The notes: generated by a model from the letters alone, not told the origin. A stretch of DNA of 64,000 nucleotides from an uncultured Lachnospiraceae bacterium (GCA_900315735.1 ONAD01000015.1:1-64000); one strand, 5' to 3'. Shown: positions 16,631 through 26,229, counted from the stretch's first letter. Numbers and translations: made by a program.

Positions 16631-17150
16631 TCGGGTGATTACGATAGAGAAAAACAGGATACAGCTATTGTATCTGCCATTTGACAGATGTTCCTTTTGT
16701 AACAGGAAATGCCATCGTTCTAAGACACTGCATTTTGCTTTTGTGATTTAGCCGGTCTTTCCAATGTTTGACAAGATATCTGCACGGTGCGCCGGAATGC
16801 GGATGCATGAAGCAGGCTGCTAGGGGCACTTGGAATTTCGTCGGCAAACCGGCAACACCGGCACAGGGATGTGCCGGTGAGGTGCATCTTAAGCACGGAT
16901 GCGAATATGCGCCGGTTGCCGGACGAAATCATAACCTTGCCGAAATTCTTAGTGCCCCTTGCAGGTTTGCTGTGGCATCCGCCTCCGGCGGACAGTGCAG
17001 ATATCCCGTCAAAGCAAGCGGAAAGACAGTCTACTGCAAGCAAAATGCGTATCTAAGAACGATAGGACATTTTCTGTTCATCAAAAGAAACATCGTTAAA
17101 TGGCAGCAACAATCGTTTTGTCGTTGTTTTGCGTTATCGTAATCACCCGA
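16631..17150 (+). repeat. Structured repeat, copy A, in 230-bp self-complementary arms
   Basis: This fills the 600-bp gap between the GTPase gene and aroE. The outer ends are exact inverted repeats, TCGGGTGATTACGATA (16631-16646) and its complement (17135-17150). Complementarity continues inward with interruptions for about 230 bp per arm. The core has a closing stem, 16822-16840 (AGGGGCACTTGGAATTTCG) with 16941-16959. Inside are a CCGGCAAC/GTTGCCGG stem, a hairpin ACCGGCACA/TGTGCCGGT and a third stem-loop GGTGCA/TGCGCC. Four related copies occur in the window. No ORF in it looks real. No target duplication longer than 2 bp is visible at its ends. Confidence 0.75.
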
Positions 17151-17182
17151 ACAGAATCATTTCGAACAGAAGGAGAGAAGAC

Positions 17183-18058
17183 ATGGAAGGAAAAGGAAGA
17201 ATAACAGGACATACAGGATTATTAGCGTTGATCGGTTCGCCGGTAGGACACTCAGGCTCCCCGGCAATGTATAACTATAGCTTTGAAAAATTAGGATTGG
17301 ACTATGCATACGTAGCATTCGATATAAAAGTAGAAGAAGTAAAGGAAGCCTTAGATGCCATGCGTTTATTCCATATGCGTGGCTGTAATGTGACAATGCC
17401 ATGTAAAACAGAAGCTGCAAAATATATGGACGAGCTTTCACCGGCAGCCCGGATTATCGGAGCAGTCAATACCATAGTAAATGAAGATGGCAAATTAATC
17501 GGACATATGACGGATGGAGAAGGCTTCGTAGGCAATTTAAGAGACCATGGAATAGAGATAAAAGGAAAGAAAATCACAGTAGCAGGAGGCGGTGGAGCAG
17601 CCACAGCCATTCAGGTACAGTGTGCATTGGACGGAGCAAGAGAAATCAGCATTTTCAATATCAAAGATGATTTCTTTGCAAGAACACTTGAGACAGCAGA
17701 GAAAATTAGAAAAGAAGTACCGGGCATTGTGGTAAATGTGTATGACATTGCAGATACCGCCAAGATGACAGAAGAGATTCAAAGCTCTGACATTTTTGCC
17801 AATGCAACAATCGTTGGAATGAAACCGATGGAAAAAGAAAGCGTTGTGAAAGATACATCCGCATTCCGTCCGGGACTGGTAGTTGCAGATGCCGTTTATA
17901 ATCCGGAAGAGACAAGATTACTCCGGGAAGCAAAAGAAGCAGGCTGTACCTGCCTCAATGGAAAAGGAATGTTGCTGTGGCAGGGAGTTGCTGCATTCCG
18001 CCTGTATACCGGAGAAGAAATGCCGGTACAGGAAGTCAAAGAAATGTTTTTCCAGTAG
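17183..18058 (+). CDS. aroE: Shikimate dehydrogenase
   Basis: A 291-residue enzyme reducing 3-dehydroshikimate to shikimate in the chorismate pathway. Substrate-binding motif GSPVGHSGSPAMYN, catalytic Lys75 (NVTMPCK) and Asp111 (MTDGEGF), and nucleotide-binding loop AGGGGAATA are visible. At 291 residues it is closer to the YdiB-like quinate/shikimate dehydrogenases than to the 270-residue AroE form. The ATG at 17183 has AAGGAGAG just upstream. It starts an aroE-aroD-aroK run, with aroD 15 bases downstream. The promoter must lie in or next to repeat A, whose right end is 32 bases before the start. Confidence 0.9.
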   Translation: MEGKGRITGHTGLLALIGSPVGHSGSPAMYNYSFEKLGLDYAYVAFDIKVEEVKEALDAMRLFHMRGCNVTMPCKTEAAKYMDELSPAARIIGAVNTIVNEDGKLIGHMTDGEGFVGNLRDHGIEIKGKKITVAGGGGAATAIQVQCALDGAREISIFNIKDDFFARTLETAEKIRKEVPGIVVNVYDIADTAKMTEEIQSSDIFANATIVGMKPMEKESVVKDTSAFRPGLVVADAVYNPEETRLLREAKEAGCTCLNGKGMLLWQGVAAFRLYTGEEMPVQEVKEMFFQ

Positions 18059-18073
18059 GATAAGGAGTAAGAA

Positions 18074-18847
18074 ATGGAGCAGACGGTAGTCAGAATCAGA
18101 ACATTGGAAATCGGAAGCGGAATGCCAAAGATTTGCGTTCCGATTGTAGGAAAGACGGAAAAAGAAATATTAGAGGGCGCAGAGCGGGCGAAGGCTGCAA
18201 AGCCGGATCTGGCAGAATTTCGTGTGGACTGGTATGAAGAGGTTGCAGACAGTAAAAAGGTAGTAGCACTGTTAGAAAAGCTTCGTAAATGTTTAGGAGA
18301 ACTGCCGGTTTTATTTACCTTCCGAAGCAGCAGAGAAGGTGGAGAAGCTGCATTAAGCGCTGCAGAATATCAAAGCTTAAATGAAGCTGCAATTGCATCC
18401 GGCTATGTGGATTGCGTGGACGTGGAATTATTTTCCGGGGATACTGTTGTAAAGGCAGTAGTAAAGGCAGCACATAGCAAGAATGTAAAAGTCATTGCAT
18501 CCAATCATGATTTTGAGAAAACACCGGCAGCAGAAGAACTCCTTGCCAGACTTCAGAAAATGGAAGCACTTGGCGCAGATATTCCAAAGATTGCCGTTAT
18601 GCCACAAAGCAGCAAGGATGTTTTAACACTGCTTACGGTAACGGAAAGCTGGAAGGAAACAGGGAAGGCACCTGTTATTACCATGTCTATGGCAGGAGAG
18701 GGCTTAATCAGCCGTCTTTGCGGAGAAATCTTTGGCTCGGCAGTTACCTTTGGCGCAGCCGGAAAGAGCAGTGCACCGGGACAGATAGATGCAGAAGAGC
18801 TGCGGAGGATATTGGAAGTTATACATCAGAACAGCAACAGACAGTAA
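18074..18847 (+). CDS. aroD: Type I 3-dehydroquinate dehydratase
   Basis: A 257-residue class I aldolase-fold enzyme that forms 3-dehydroshikimate through a Schiff base. The active-site lysine is Lys172 (IPKIAVMP) and the catalytic histidine is His145 (ASNHDFEKTP). The N-terminal EFRVDW and the C-terminal SMAGEGLISRLCGEIFGSA motif are family hallmarks. It lies between aroE and aroK with an AAGGAG ribosome site, so the operon carries three consecutive shikimate-pathway steps. Confidence 0.93.
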   Translation: MEQTVVRIRTLEIGSGMPKICVPIVGKTEKEILEGAERAKAAKPDLAEFRVDWYEEVADSKKVVALLEKLRKCLGELPVLFTFRSSREGGEAALSAAEYQSLNEAAIASGYVDCVDVELFSGDTVVKAVVKAAHSKNVKVIASNHDFEKTPAAEELLARLQKMEALGADIPKIAVMPQSSKDVLTLLTVTESWKETGKAPVITMSMAGEGLISRLCGEIFGSAVTFGAAGKSSAPGQIDAEELRRILEVIHQNSNRQ

Positions 18848-18917
18848 AAGCAATACATAAGAATAACAACAGAAATCAGAAGCAATAGATAAGGTGTATA
18901 TGGAAAGGAATTAGAAA

Positions 18918-19430
18918 ATGGCAGAGAATATTTTTCTGATTGGATTTATGGGAGCCGGAAAGAGCACCATAGCAAAAGTATTAAAAGAGAAATTAAATGT
19001 TCCTCTTTGTGAAATGGATGAAATGATTGTAGAGCAGCAGAAAATGCCAATCTCTGACATTTTTGCACAGTATGGCGAAGCGCATTTCAGAGATTTGGAG
19101 ACACAGCTTGTAAAAGATATTTCAGAAAAAGACGGTGTCATCGTTTCCTGTGGGGGCGGTGCAGTGCTGCGGGAAGAAAATGTATCTTTTATGAAAGAAA
19201 ATGGCAGAATCGTTCTGTTATCTGCTACACCGGAAACCATTTATGAGAGAGTCCGCTACAGCAAGGACCGCCCGATTTTAAACGGCCATATGAATGTGGA
19301 GTACATCCGTGAACTGATGGAAAAACGCCGCAGCCGTTATGAAAGTGTTGCAGACCTTGCGGTGGCAACAGACGGCAGGAGTGCAGAGACAATCGCAGAT
19401 GAGATTATTGCAAAGTTAAGAGAAGCATAA
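18918..19430 (+). CDS. aroK: Shikimate kinase
   Basis: A 170-residue P-loop kinase that phosphorylates shikimate. Walker A is GFMGAGKST (9-17), the shikimate-binding Asp is in EMDEMI, and GGGAVLREEN is the conserved substrate loop. The lid region follows YSKDRPIL. It is the third shikimate-pathway gene in the row, 70 bp after aroD, and its stop codon overlaps the next start by one base. Confidence 0.93.
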   Translation: MAENIFLIGFMGAGKSTIAKVLKEKLNVPLCEMDEMIVEQQKMPISDIFAQYGEAHFRDLETQLVKDISEKDGVIVSCGGGAVLREENVSFMKENGRIVLLSATPETIYERVRYSKDRPILNGHMNVEYIRELMEKRRSRYESVADLAVATDGRSAETIADEIIAKLREA

Positions 19431-20602
19431 TGGAAATGAGAGAGTATATAGAAGCAATCGCAGAAAGCTGCAGGAAGCTGATTATCAGTAAGCCTGCCAC
19501 AAAGCAGGAAGAGTATCGTAAAATTATCGTACAGAAAAAGGAAGCCTTTTTCCAGATGGAAAAATATACGGACAAGCAGGTATTCCATGAGAATCTGTCC
19601 GCAGAAGAATTAGAGACAGCATTGGAAGAACTGATGCAGAATCATTTTCGACAGCTCAATGGATTTGATATAGAAGCAGAGCATATTCTTCTGGTATCCA
19701 AAAAAGGAGTGCCGTCTTATAAAAAGAAAAAACTGCAGAATGCAGTAAATGAGACTGCAACCCATAACCGGAAGAAAAATTATCTCTTAGAAGAAGGTAA
19801 GGTCATTCCGCCGTTGGTGGATATGGGAATTTTTACTGCAGAGGGCAAAATCGTCCGCACCATGTATGATAAGTTTAAGCAGATTAACCGTTTTGTTGAA
19901 ATCATCGATGATTATGTGAAGGACTGCAAAAAGGAGAAGCTTCATATCATTGATTTCGGCTGCGGTAAGTCCTATCTTACTTTTATTATGTACTACTACT
20001 TTACGGAAGTGCGCAAGATTCCGGTAGAGATTGTAGGACTGGATTTAAAGAAAGATGTCATAGAAAAATGTAATCAGGCAGCAAAAAAATACGGATATGA
20101 CACCCTGCATTTTGAACTGGGAGATATCAATGGCTACAAAGCACCGTTTCCGGTGGATATTGTAGTATCTTTGCATGCCTGCGATACCGCAACGGATTTT
20201 GCCTTATACAATGCCATCAGCTGGGATGCGGAAATGATTTTCTCCGTGCCATGCTGCCAGCATGAATTAAATGAGCAGATGGAGAGCGAAAAGCTGCATC
20301 TGATGACCCGTTATGGCATTATCAAAGAGCGTTTTGCGGCACTGACAACGGATGCAATCCGTGCCAACCTCTTAGAGTGCTGCGGATACAAGAGCCAGGT
20401 CTTAGAATTTGTGGATTTGTCTCATACGCCAAAGAATCTTCTGATTCGGGCGAGAAAGGCAAAAATTTCAAAGGAGCATAAGCAGAAGCTTTTAAAAGAA
20501 GTGGATGCCATGTGCGAAGAATTCCAGCTAAAACCGTTACTCTACGGATTACTGCAAGTGGATGAAGGGAGAAATACGGATGCATTCAGAACAGGAAAAT
20601 AA
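19430..20602 (+). CDS. Class I SAM-dependent methyltransferase
   Basis: A 390-residue protein with a Rossmann SAM-binding motif IIDFGCGKSYLTF near residue 170, followed by the acidic residue in VGLDLKK. A later motif SVPCCQHELN resembles the Trm13/Methyltransf_32 group of predicted tRNA/RNA methyltransferases. The N-terminal 150 residues are family-specific and include a basic KKKKLQN segment. The start overlaps the aroK stop (TAATG), so translation is probably coupled. The substrate is unknown; an RNA substrate is likely given the following rRNA methyltransferase. Confidence 0.75.
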   Translation: MEMREYIEAIAESCRKLIISKPATKQEEYRKIIVQKKEAFFQMEKYTDKQVFHENLSAEELETALEELMQNHFRQLNGFDIEAEHILLVSKKGVPSYKKKKLQNAVNETATHNRKKNYLLEEGKVIPPLVDMGIFTAEGKIVRTMYDKFKQINRFVEIIDDYVKDCKKEKLHIIDFGCGKSYLTFIMYYYFTEVRKIPVEIVGLDLKKDVIEKCNQAAKKYGYDTLHFELGDINGYKAPFPVDIVVSLHACDTATDFALYNAISWDAEMIFSVPCCQHELNEQMESEKLHLMTRYGIIKERFAALTTDAIRANLLECCGYKSQVLEFVDLSHTPKNLLIRARKAKISKEHKQKLLKEVDAMCEEFQLKPLLYGLLQVDEGRNTDAFRTGK

Positions 20603-21938
20603 TAGTTTCCCGGCAGAGTTTTTAGAGAGAATGAAAGAAATGTTAGGGGAAGAGTACCCGGCATTTTTTGAAAGCTTAGGGCAGGAGCGGCAGCAGTCGT
20701 TCCGGATTAATACAGGGAAAACCAGTGTATCAGAATTTTTACAACAGACAGATTGGAAGCTAAAACCGGTTCCATGGTGTGAGACCGGTTTTTATTATGG
20801 AAAAGAGATTCGTCCGGGAAAACATCCTTATCACAATGCCGGTGTGTATTATATTCAGGAGCCGTCGGCTATGGTACCGGCAGAATGTCTTAAGGCACAG
20901 CCGGGGGATATCATCTTAGACCTCTGTGCAGCTCCCGGTGGAAAGAGTACCCAGATTGCGGCAGCTATGAAAGGGAAAGGAATCTTAATCTGTAATGAGA
21001 TTCATCCGGCGAGAGCGAAGATTTTATCGGAAAATATTGAGCGGATGGGAATTAAAAATGCACTGGTATTAAATGAGACACCGGAGCAGCTGGCAGAGCG
21101 TTTTCCGGTCTGCTTTGATAAAATCATGGTGGATGCACCATGTTCCGGGGAAGGCATGTTCCGGAAGAATGAAGAGGCCGGAAATGAGTGGAGCCTTGAC
21201 AATGTGAAACTGTGTGCCGACCGGCAGGACGGCATCTTAGACTGTGCGTATGAGATGTTAAGACCCGGCGGCAGGATGGTATATTCCACCTGCACCTTTG
21301 CACCGGAAGAGGATGAAGGGAGCGTGCACCGTTTCTTAGAACGTCATCCGGACTGCCAGATTGCAGAAGGAATTGACAGTGAAGGCTTCATTCATGACAA
21401 AGAAGGCTGCATCCGACTGTTTCCGCATAAAATCGAAGGCGAAGGACATTTTGCAGCAGTGATAACGAAAGCAGGCGAAGGTTATGGCGGCTTTGGACTG
21501 ACGGAAAAGGGCATAAAGGAAAAAGACTGCCCGGAATATTTTTCTTTTGTAAAAGAGAATTTAAAAGAAAAACCTCAGGGAGCAGTGCTTAAATTTGGAG
21601 AGCAGCTCTATCTGATGCCGGAAGGATTTCCTGCTTTAAAGGGGCTGAAGGTATTGCGGCCGGGACTGCATCTTGGCACCTTAAAAAAGAACCGTTTTGA
21701 ACCATCCCATGCACTGGCACTTGCCATGCAGCCACAAGAGGCATTTCATGTTGCCATGCTTTCTTCTGGCAGTCAGGAAATCAGACAGTATCTGATGGGA
21801 CAGACTTTTTCATGGGGAGGAGAAAAGGGCTGGTATTTAATCTGCGTAGATGGCTACAGCATCGGCTGGGGCAAGCTGGCAGGTGGAATCATGAAGAATC
21901 ATTATCCGAAAGGGCTTCGTATGGTGGATATTATCTGA
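20580..21938 (+). CDS. RsmF/NOP2-family rRNA m5C methyltransferase
   Basis: A 452-residue RsmB/NOP-type enzyme. SAM site DLCAAPGGKSTQ, catalytic DAPCSGEGMF and VYSTCTF (the two cysteines of m5C methyltransferases) are all present. The C-terminal 150 residues match the RsmF-type extension with a PUA-like domain, consistent with methylation of 16S rRNA near C1407. The ATG at 20580 has GAAGGGAG eight bases upstream and overlaps the preceding gene by 23 bases. The aro genes and both methyltransferases probably share one transcript. Confidence 0.88.
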   Translation: MHSEQENNSFPAEFLERMKEMLGEEYPAFFESLGQERQQSFRINTGKTSVSEFLQQTDWKLKPVPWCETGFYYGKEIRPGKHPYHNAGVYYIQEPSAMVPAECLKAQPGDIILDLCAAPGGKSTQIAAAMKGKGILICNEIHPARAKILSENIERMGIKNALVLNETPEQLAERFPVCFDKIMVDAPCSGEGMFRKNEEAGNEWSLDNVKLCADRQDGILDCAYEMLRPGGRMVYSTCTFAPEEDEGSVHRFLERHPDCQIAEGIDSEGFIHDKEGCIRLFPHKIEGEGHFAAVITKAGEGYGGFGLTEKGIKEKDCPEYFSFVKENLKEKPQGAVLKFGEQLYLMPEGFPALKGLKVLRPGLHLGTLKKNRFEPSHALALAMQPQEAFHVAMLSSGSQEIRQYLMGQTFSWGGEKGWYLICVDGYSIGWGKLAGGIMKNHYPKGLRMVDII

Positions 21939-22077
21939 AAAGAGAGAATCTGAAAAAAGCTGCTTAAAATAAAACAAAATTAAGGAAATATTAATAAACA
22001 CCGGGAATATCTGCTTGTGATTTAAAGGAAAATCGAATATGATTATTAAGTCGGAAAAAATAGAAAGTTAGAAAATT

Positions 22078-22797
22078 ATGTGTGAAGAGACAAAGTTGGG
22101 AAAATTTTATCAAAAATACATAGCAAAATGGATACCATCATACGGACCACTGCCATTGGCATGGTGTGCCATTTTTAATACCATTATTTATTGGGGCACC
22201 CAGAGGCTGATGGCAAATGCAAAGCATTATGACCTGACCAGAAATCTGGACAGGAGCATTCCTTTTGTAAAAGAGTGGATTATTCTGTATGTTTTATTTT
22301 TTGCATTCAGTATAATCAATTATATTCTGGTATCGAGAGAAGATAAGGAAACGTTTTTCCGTTTTGCAACGGCAGATATGTTATCCAGAGTAATCTGTTG
22401 TATCTTCTTTATTCTGCTTCCGACCACCAATATAAGACCGGAAGTGGCAGGACATGATTTCTGTAGCTGGCTGGTGCGTTTTATTTATGCATCGGATGCA
22501 CCGACGAATCTGTTCCCGTCCATCCATTGTCTGGTAAGCTGGTTCTGCTTTATCGGAGTAAGGAAGAGCCACAAGATACCGGGCTGGTACAAGGGATTTT
22601 CCTTTGTGATGGCAGCATTGATTTGTGCATCCACCCAGTTTACCAAGCAGCATTATATGATTGACCTGGTAGCGGGAATTCTTCTGGCAGAATTCTGCTG
22701 GTTTGTATCAAAGCATACCGGAATGTACCGTCCGGTAATGAAAGTTTTTGATAAAATCGGAAGAAAGATATTCGGGGTGAAGCATTATGATGAATAA
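22078..22797 (+). CDS. PAP2-superfamily membrane phosphatase
   Basis: A 239-residue polytopic membrane protein (about six segments). The PAP2 phosphatase motifs appear as FPSIHCL (the SxxH part) and TKQHYMIDLVAG. Such proteins dephosphorylate lipid phosphates or transfer phospho-headgroups; this subtype resembles inositol-phosphoceramide-synthase-like PAP2 proteins. No strong ribosome site precedes the ATG, so the start is moderately certain. It overlaps the next gene by 11 bases and opens a lipid-metabolism cluster. Confidence 0.8.
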   Translation: MCEETKLGKFYQKYIAKWIPSYGPLPLAWCAIFNTIIYWGTQRLMANAKHYDLTRNLDRSIPFVKEWIILYVLFFAFSIINYILVSREDKETFFRFATADMLSRVICCIFFILLPTTNIRPEVAGHDFCSWLVRFIYASDAPTNLFPSIHCLVSWFCFIGVRKSHKIPGWYKGFSFVMAALICASTQFTKQHYMIDLVAGILLAEFCWFVSKHTGMYRPVMKVFDKIGRKIFGVKHYDE

Positions 22798-23827
22798 GAA
22801 AAAAGGAATACTGAATGCAGTTTTTCTTATTACCGTATTTGCAATTACTATATATGCAATCTTTCATGGACAGGATTTAGGTGAATTGTTCGGCTATATC
22901 CGGAATACGGATTACCGGTACTGGCTTGTTGCGGTGGTCTGCGTGGTATTCTTTATCTGCAGTGAATCAGTTATTATATTTTATATGATGCGAAGCATCC
23001 GGCAGAAGATAAAGCTTATGCATTGTTTCCTGTATTCCTTTGTTGGATTCTTTTTCAGCTGTATTACACCATCGGCAACCGGAGGACAGCCGGCACAGAT
23101 TTATTATATGAAAAAGGATAAGCTGTCCATACCGGTATCGACACTGGTTTTAATGATTGTAACCATTACCTATAAGCTGGTACTTGTGGTACTCGGCGCA
23201 TTGGTGGTAATCATCCGTCCGGCACAGATTATGCATTATCTTGAACCGGTGCTGGGCTGGTGTTATCTGGGACTTTTATTAAATGTCTTTTGTGTGGCAT
23301 TTATGATGTTTCTGGTTTTCCATCCGACACTGGCAGCTAATATGATGGATGCCATCATAAGAGGACTTGGTAAAATTCATCTGATGAAACGTACCGGGTA
23401 TTACCGGGAAAAAATGGCAAATGCCATGAAGCAGTATCAGGATGTGGCAGGATATTTCCGTACCCATAAATTGGTCGTAACCAATGTATTTTTGATTACC
23501 GTAGTACAAAGACTGTTACTCTTTTTTGTAACATATCTGACCTGCCGTTCCTTCGGAATCGATGGAACAGGGATGGTAACCATTGTTGTATTACAGGGAA
23601 TGATTTCCGTTGCGGTGGATATGCTTCCGTTACCGGGAGGAATGGGAATCAGTGAATCACTGTTTTTATCTATTTTTGCACCAATCTGCGGCACACTGAC
23701 ATTGCCGGCAATGGTGGTAAGCAGGGGACTCAGTTATTACACAGAATTGATTTTAAGTGCAGTTATGACAGTCGTAGCACATTTTACGATAGGAAGACCA
23801 CATAAACAGAAGAGGGAAGAAAGGTAG
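22787..23827 (+). CDS. LPG-synthase-type transmembrane (flippase-like) protein
   Basis: A 346-residue integral membrane protein with about eight helices. The segment FSCITPSATGGQPAQIYYM and the later LPLPGGMGISES are typical of the lysylphosphatidylglycerol-synthase transmembrane (UPF0104, MprF N-terminal) family, which flips lipids. The catalytic aminoacyl-transferase domain of MprF is absent, so this is the flippase part alone. ATG codons at 22787 and 22790 are both possible after GGGGTGA. It lies between a PAP2 phosphatase and PssA. Confidence 0.8.
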   Translation: MMNKKKGILNAVFLITVFAITIYAIFHGQDLGELFGYIRNTDYRYWLVAVVCVVFFICSESVIIFYMMRSIRQKIKLMHCFLYSFVGFFFSCITPSATGGQPAQIYYMKKDKLSIPVSTLVLMIVTITYKLVLVVLGALVVIIRPAQIMHYLEPVLGWCYLGLLLNVFCVAFMMFLVFHPTLAANMMDAIIRGLGKIHLMKRTGYYREKMANAMKQYQDVAGYFRTHKLVVTNVFLITVVQRLLLFFVTYLTCRSFGIDGTGMVTIVVLQGMISVAVDMLPLPGGMGISESLFLSIFAPICGTLTLPAMVVSRGLSYYTELILSAVMTVVAHFTIGRPHKQKREER

Positions 23828-23835
23828 AGGGAAAA

Positions 23836-24519
23836 ATGATAGGTTTTTATGATTATACAGTAGTACTTACATATATTAGTCTGATGTGTTCTGTTTTTGG
23901 AATCACTCAGGCAATTGGAGGACATTACAGAACAGCGATTATCTGTCTGGCATTATCCGGATTATTTGATATGTTTGATGGAAAGATTGCAAGAACCAAA
24001 AAGAACCGTACTGATGATGAAAAATTATTTGGTGTTCAGATTGATTCCCTTTGCGATGTAGTCTGTTTTGGTGCGTTCCCGGCAGTAATCTGTTATGTGC
24101 TTGGTGTAAGAGGTATTCTTGGAACCATTGTTCTGGCATATTATTGTGTCTGCTCCGTGATTCGACTGGGATTCTTCAATGTGTTGGAAACCAACCGCCA
24201 GAGGGTAGAGGAGGGTGCCAATAAATATTATCACGGACTGCCGATTACAACGATGGCAATCGTACTGCCACTGGCATTTATGCTGAACTTTGTAATTGCA
24301 GAGCGTGAATTCAGTGTGTTACTGCTCTTTGTTTTGGCAGTAGTTGGCACATTATTCATTGTAGATTTTAAATTGAAAAAGCCATCTAATGCATTTCTTG
24401 CAGTTTTGGTTATCCTTGTGGCATGTGCAGTAATTGCAATCTTCTTATTCTCAAAATATCATATTTCACTGTGCTTTCCGGGATTGGAGAATTCCATTTT
24501 AGACCGTCTGATGCGGTAG
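23836..24519 (+). CDS. pssA: CDP-diacylglycerol-serine O-phosphatidyltransferase
   Basis: A 227-residue CDP-alcohol phosphatidyltransferase. The family signature DG-x2-AR-x(n)-G-x3-D-x3-D is seen as DGKIAR followed by FGVQIDSLCD. The insertion between AR and G is longer than the textbook eight residues. About six membrane helices follow. The next gene but one step in the pathway is psd, which decarboxylates its product, so together they make phosphatidylethanolamine. PssA and Psd being adjacent is the main support for the serine-specific assignment. Confidence 0.85.
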   Translation: MIGFYDYTVVLTYISLMCSVFGITQAIGGHYRTAIICLALSGLFDMFDGKIARTKKNRTDDEKLFGVQIDSLCDVVCFGAFPAVICYVLGVRGILGTIVLAYYCVCSVIRLGFFNVLETNRQRVEEGANKYYHGLPITTMAIVLPLAFMLNFVIAEREFSVLLLFVLAVVGTLFIVDFKLKKPSNAFLAVLVILVACAVIAIFLFSKYHISLCFPGLENSILDRLMR

Positions 24520-24610
24520 GAACGCTGACGGATGAGACAGGTCTTGTGTTTGTTGAGACAGAAATTGGGTAATATTTCCTGCAATAAGGGAAAATGAGGA
24601 GGAAACGAAG

Positions 24611-25495
24611 ATGCGTTGTGTAGACCGGAAGGGAAATGAAATTGGTGAGAATGCAGCACAGGGCAGAGTGTTAAAGGCATTGTATGAGACGGCTGCCGGA
24701 AGAATCTCACTTGGAATTCTGGTGAAACCTTTTGTTTCCAAAGCAGCTGGATTCCTTTTGAACCAGCCGGTATCAAAGGCTGCAATTGCACCATTTATAA
24801 AAAAGAATCATATAGATATGACAGATTATGAGGAACGGGAGTACCGTTCCTATAATGATTTTTTTACCAGAAAGATTAAGCCGGGACACCGGAAATTTGA
24901 CCACATTAAGGAGAATTTCTGTGCACCCTGCGACAGCAGGCTCAGCATATATCCCATTACAGCAGAGGGAAAAGTCTGCGTCAAGGATACGGAATATACC
25001 ATGGAGAGCCTTTTCCGCAGCAGGAAAATAGCCCGTCATTATGAGGGCGGAACCCTTTGCATTTTCCGTCTGACGGTAGATGATTATCATCATTACAGCT
25101 TTGTGGATGATGGCAGAATGGGGTACATCTATAGGATTCCGGGTGTTTTTCATACGGTAAATCCGCTGGCAGGAGAAATCTATCCGATTTATAAGGAAAA
25201 TACCAGAGAATTTTCTGTGCTGAAAAGTCAGCATTTTGGCAATATTTTAATGATGGAAGTGGGCGCACTTATGGTAGGCAGAATCTGTAATGAGAAAGAA
25301 AACTGCCTGGTGCACCGTGGAGAAGAAAAAGGTAAATTTGAGTTTGGCGGTTCTACGGTAATTTTGTGTCTGGAAAAAGACAGGGTAGAACTGGACGCAG
25401 ATATTGTGTATAATTCCAATAAAGGAGTCGAGACGAAAGTCCGGCAGGGGGAAAAGATTGGAAGGATGTCAGAATGGAAGCGCATGAAGTATTAG
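24611..25495 (+). CDS. psd: Phosphatidylserine decarboxylase proenzyme
   Basis: A 294-residue pyruvoyl-dependent decarboxylase converting phosphatidylserine to phosphatidylethanolamine. The self-cleavage motif is GGST (in FEFGGSTVILC), where the serine becomes the pyruvoyl group. FRLTVDDYHHYSF and PGVFHTVNP are conserved family blocks. GAGGAGG precedes the start. It overlaps larB by 22 bases, so the lipid cluster appears transcriptionally joined to the nickel-cofactor genes. Confidence 0.93.
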   Translation: MRCVDRKGNEIGENAAQGRVLKALYETAAGRISLGILVKPFVSKAAGFLLNQPVSKAAIAPFIKKNHIDMTDYEEREYRSYNDFFTRKIKPGHRKFDHIKENFCAPCDSRLSIYPITAEGKVCVKDTEYTMESLFRSRKIARHYEGGTLCIFRLTVDDYHHYSFVDDGRMGYIYRIPGVFHTVNPLAGEIYPIYKENTREFSVLKSQHFGNILMMEVGALMVGRICNEKENCLVHRGEEKGKFEFGGSTVILCLEKDRVELDADIVYNSNKGVETKVRQGEKIGRMSEWKRMKY

Positions 25496-26229
25496 AACAG
25501 GTGAAAAGCGGAAAGATGACCGTAGAAGAAGCGGAGCAGTTTTTTAAAAGGGAACCGTTTGAAGAGATGGGCTATGCAAAGATAGACAGCCATCGGAAAA
25601 TGCGTTCCGGTTTTGCAGAAGTGGTATTCTGTCAGGGAAAACAGGATGAGTTTCTTCTTGAAATCTTTCAGAGAATATACAAGGATGAAGGCGAGGTCAT
25701 GGGAACCAGGGCGTCTTTGGCACAGTATGAGCTGTTGCACAAGGAATTACCGCAGGTTACCTATGACCCTGTTTCTCGTATATTAAAAATTGAAAAAAAG
25801 GATAAAAAACGCAGTGGACTGATAGCGGTATGTACGGCTGGAACGGCAGATATTGCAGTGGCAGAAGAGGCTGCGCAGACGGCAGAGTTTTTCGGAGCCA
25901 ATGTGGAACGTATTTATGATGTGGGAGTCAGTGGAATTCACCGTCTCCTTTCAAGGCTTGAGGTAATCCAGAAAGCCAACTGTGTTGTTGCAGTGGCTGG
26001 CATGGAAGGAGCACTGGCAAGTGTTTTAGGTGGACTGGTAAGCAGACCGGTAATCGGTGTACCAACCTCCGTAGGCTATGGAGCGAATATGGGAGGCATT
26101 TCTGCATTGCTTACCATGATTAATTCCTGTGCCAACGGTGTTGCAGTGGTAAATATTGATAATGGTTATGGTGCAGGCTATCTTGCAACACAGATAAACA
26201 GACTGGGGGTGCATGATGAAGAAGCGTAG
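25474..26229 (+). CDS. larB: Nickel-pincer cofactor synthesis carboxylase LarB
   Basis: A 251-residue AIR-carboxylase-like protein. The C-terminal domain has the PurE-like segments CTAGTADIAVAEEA, YDVGVSGIHRLL, VAGMEGALASVLGGL and PTSVGYGANMGG. LarB carboxylates and hydrolyses nicotinate adenine dinucleotide in the first step of the nickel-pincer nucleotide pathway. It overlaps psd upstream and larC downstream. No larE or larA lies in the window, so the rest of the pathway and the client racemase must be elsewhere. Confidence 0.9.
   Translation: MEAHEVLEQVKSGKMTVEEAEQFFKREPFEEMGYAKIDSHRKMRSGFAEVVFCQGKQDEFLLEIFQRIYKDEGEVMGTRASLAQYELLHKELPQVTYDPVSRILKIEKKDKKRSGLIAVCTAGTADIAVAEEAAQTAEFFGANVERIYDVGVSGIHRLLSRLEVIQKANCVVAVAGMEGALASVLGGLVSRPVIGVPTSVGYGANMGGISALLTMINSCANGVAVVNIDNGYGAGYLATQINRLGVHDEEA

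Noticed and set aside
16768-17142. A 124-codon open frame inside repeat A
   Set aside because: It follows the structured repeat and its arms, has no ribosome site and is not preserved in other copies.
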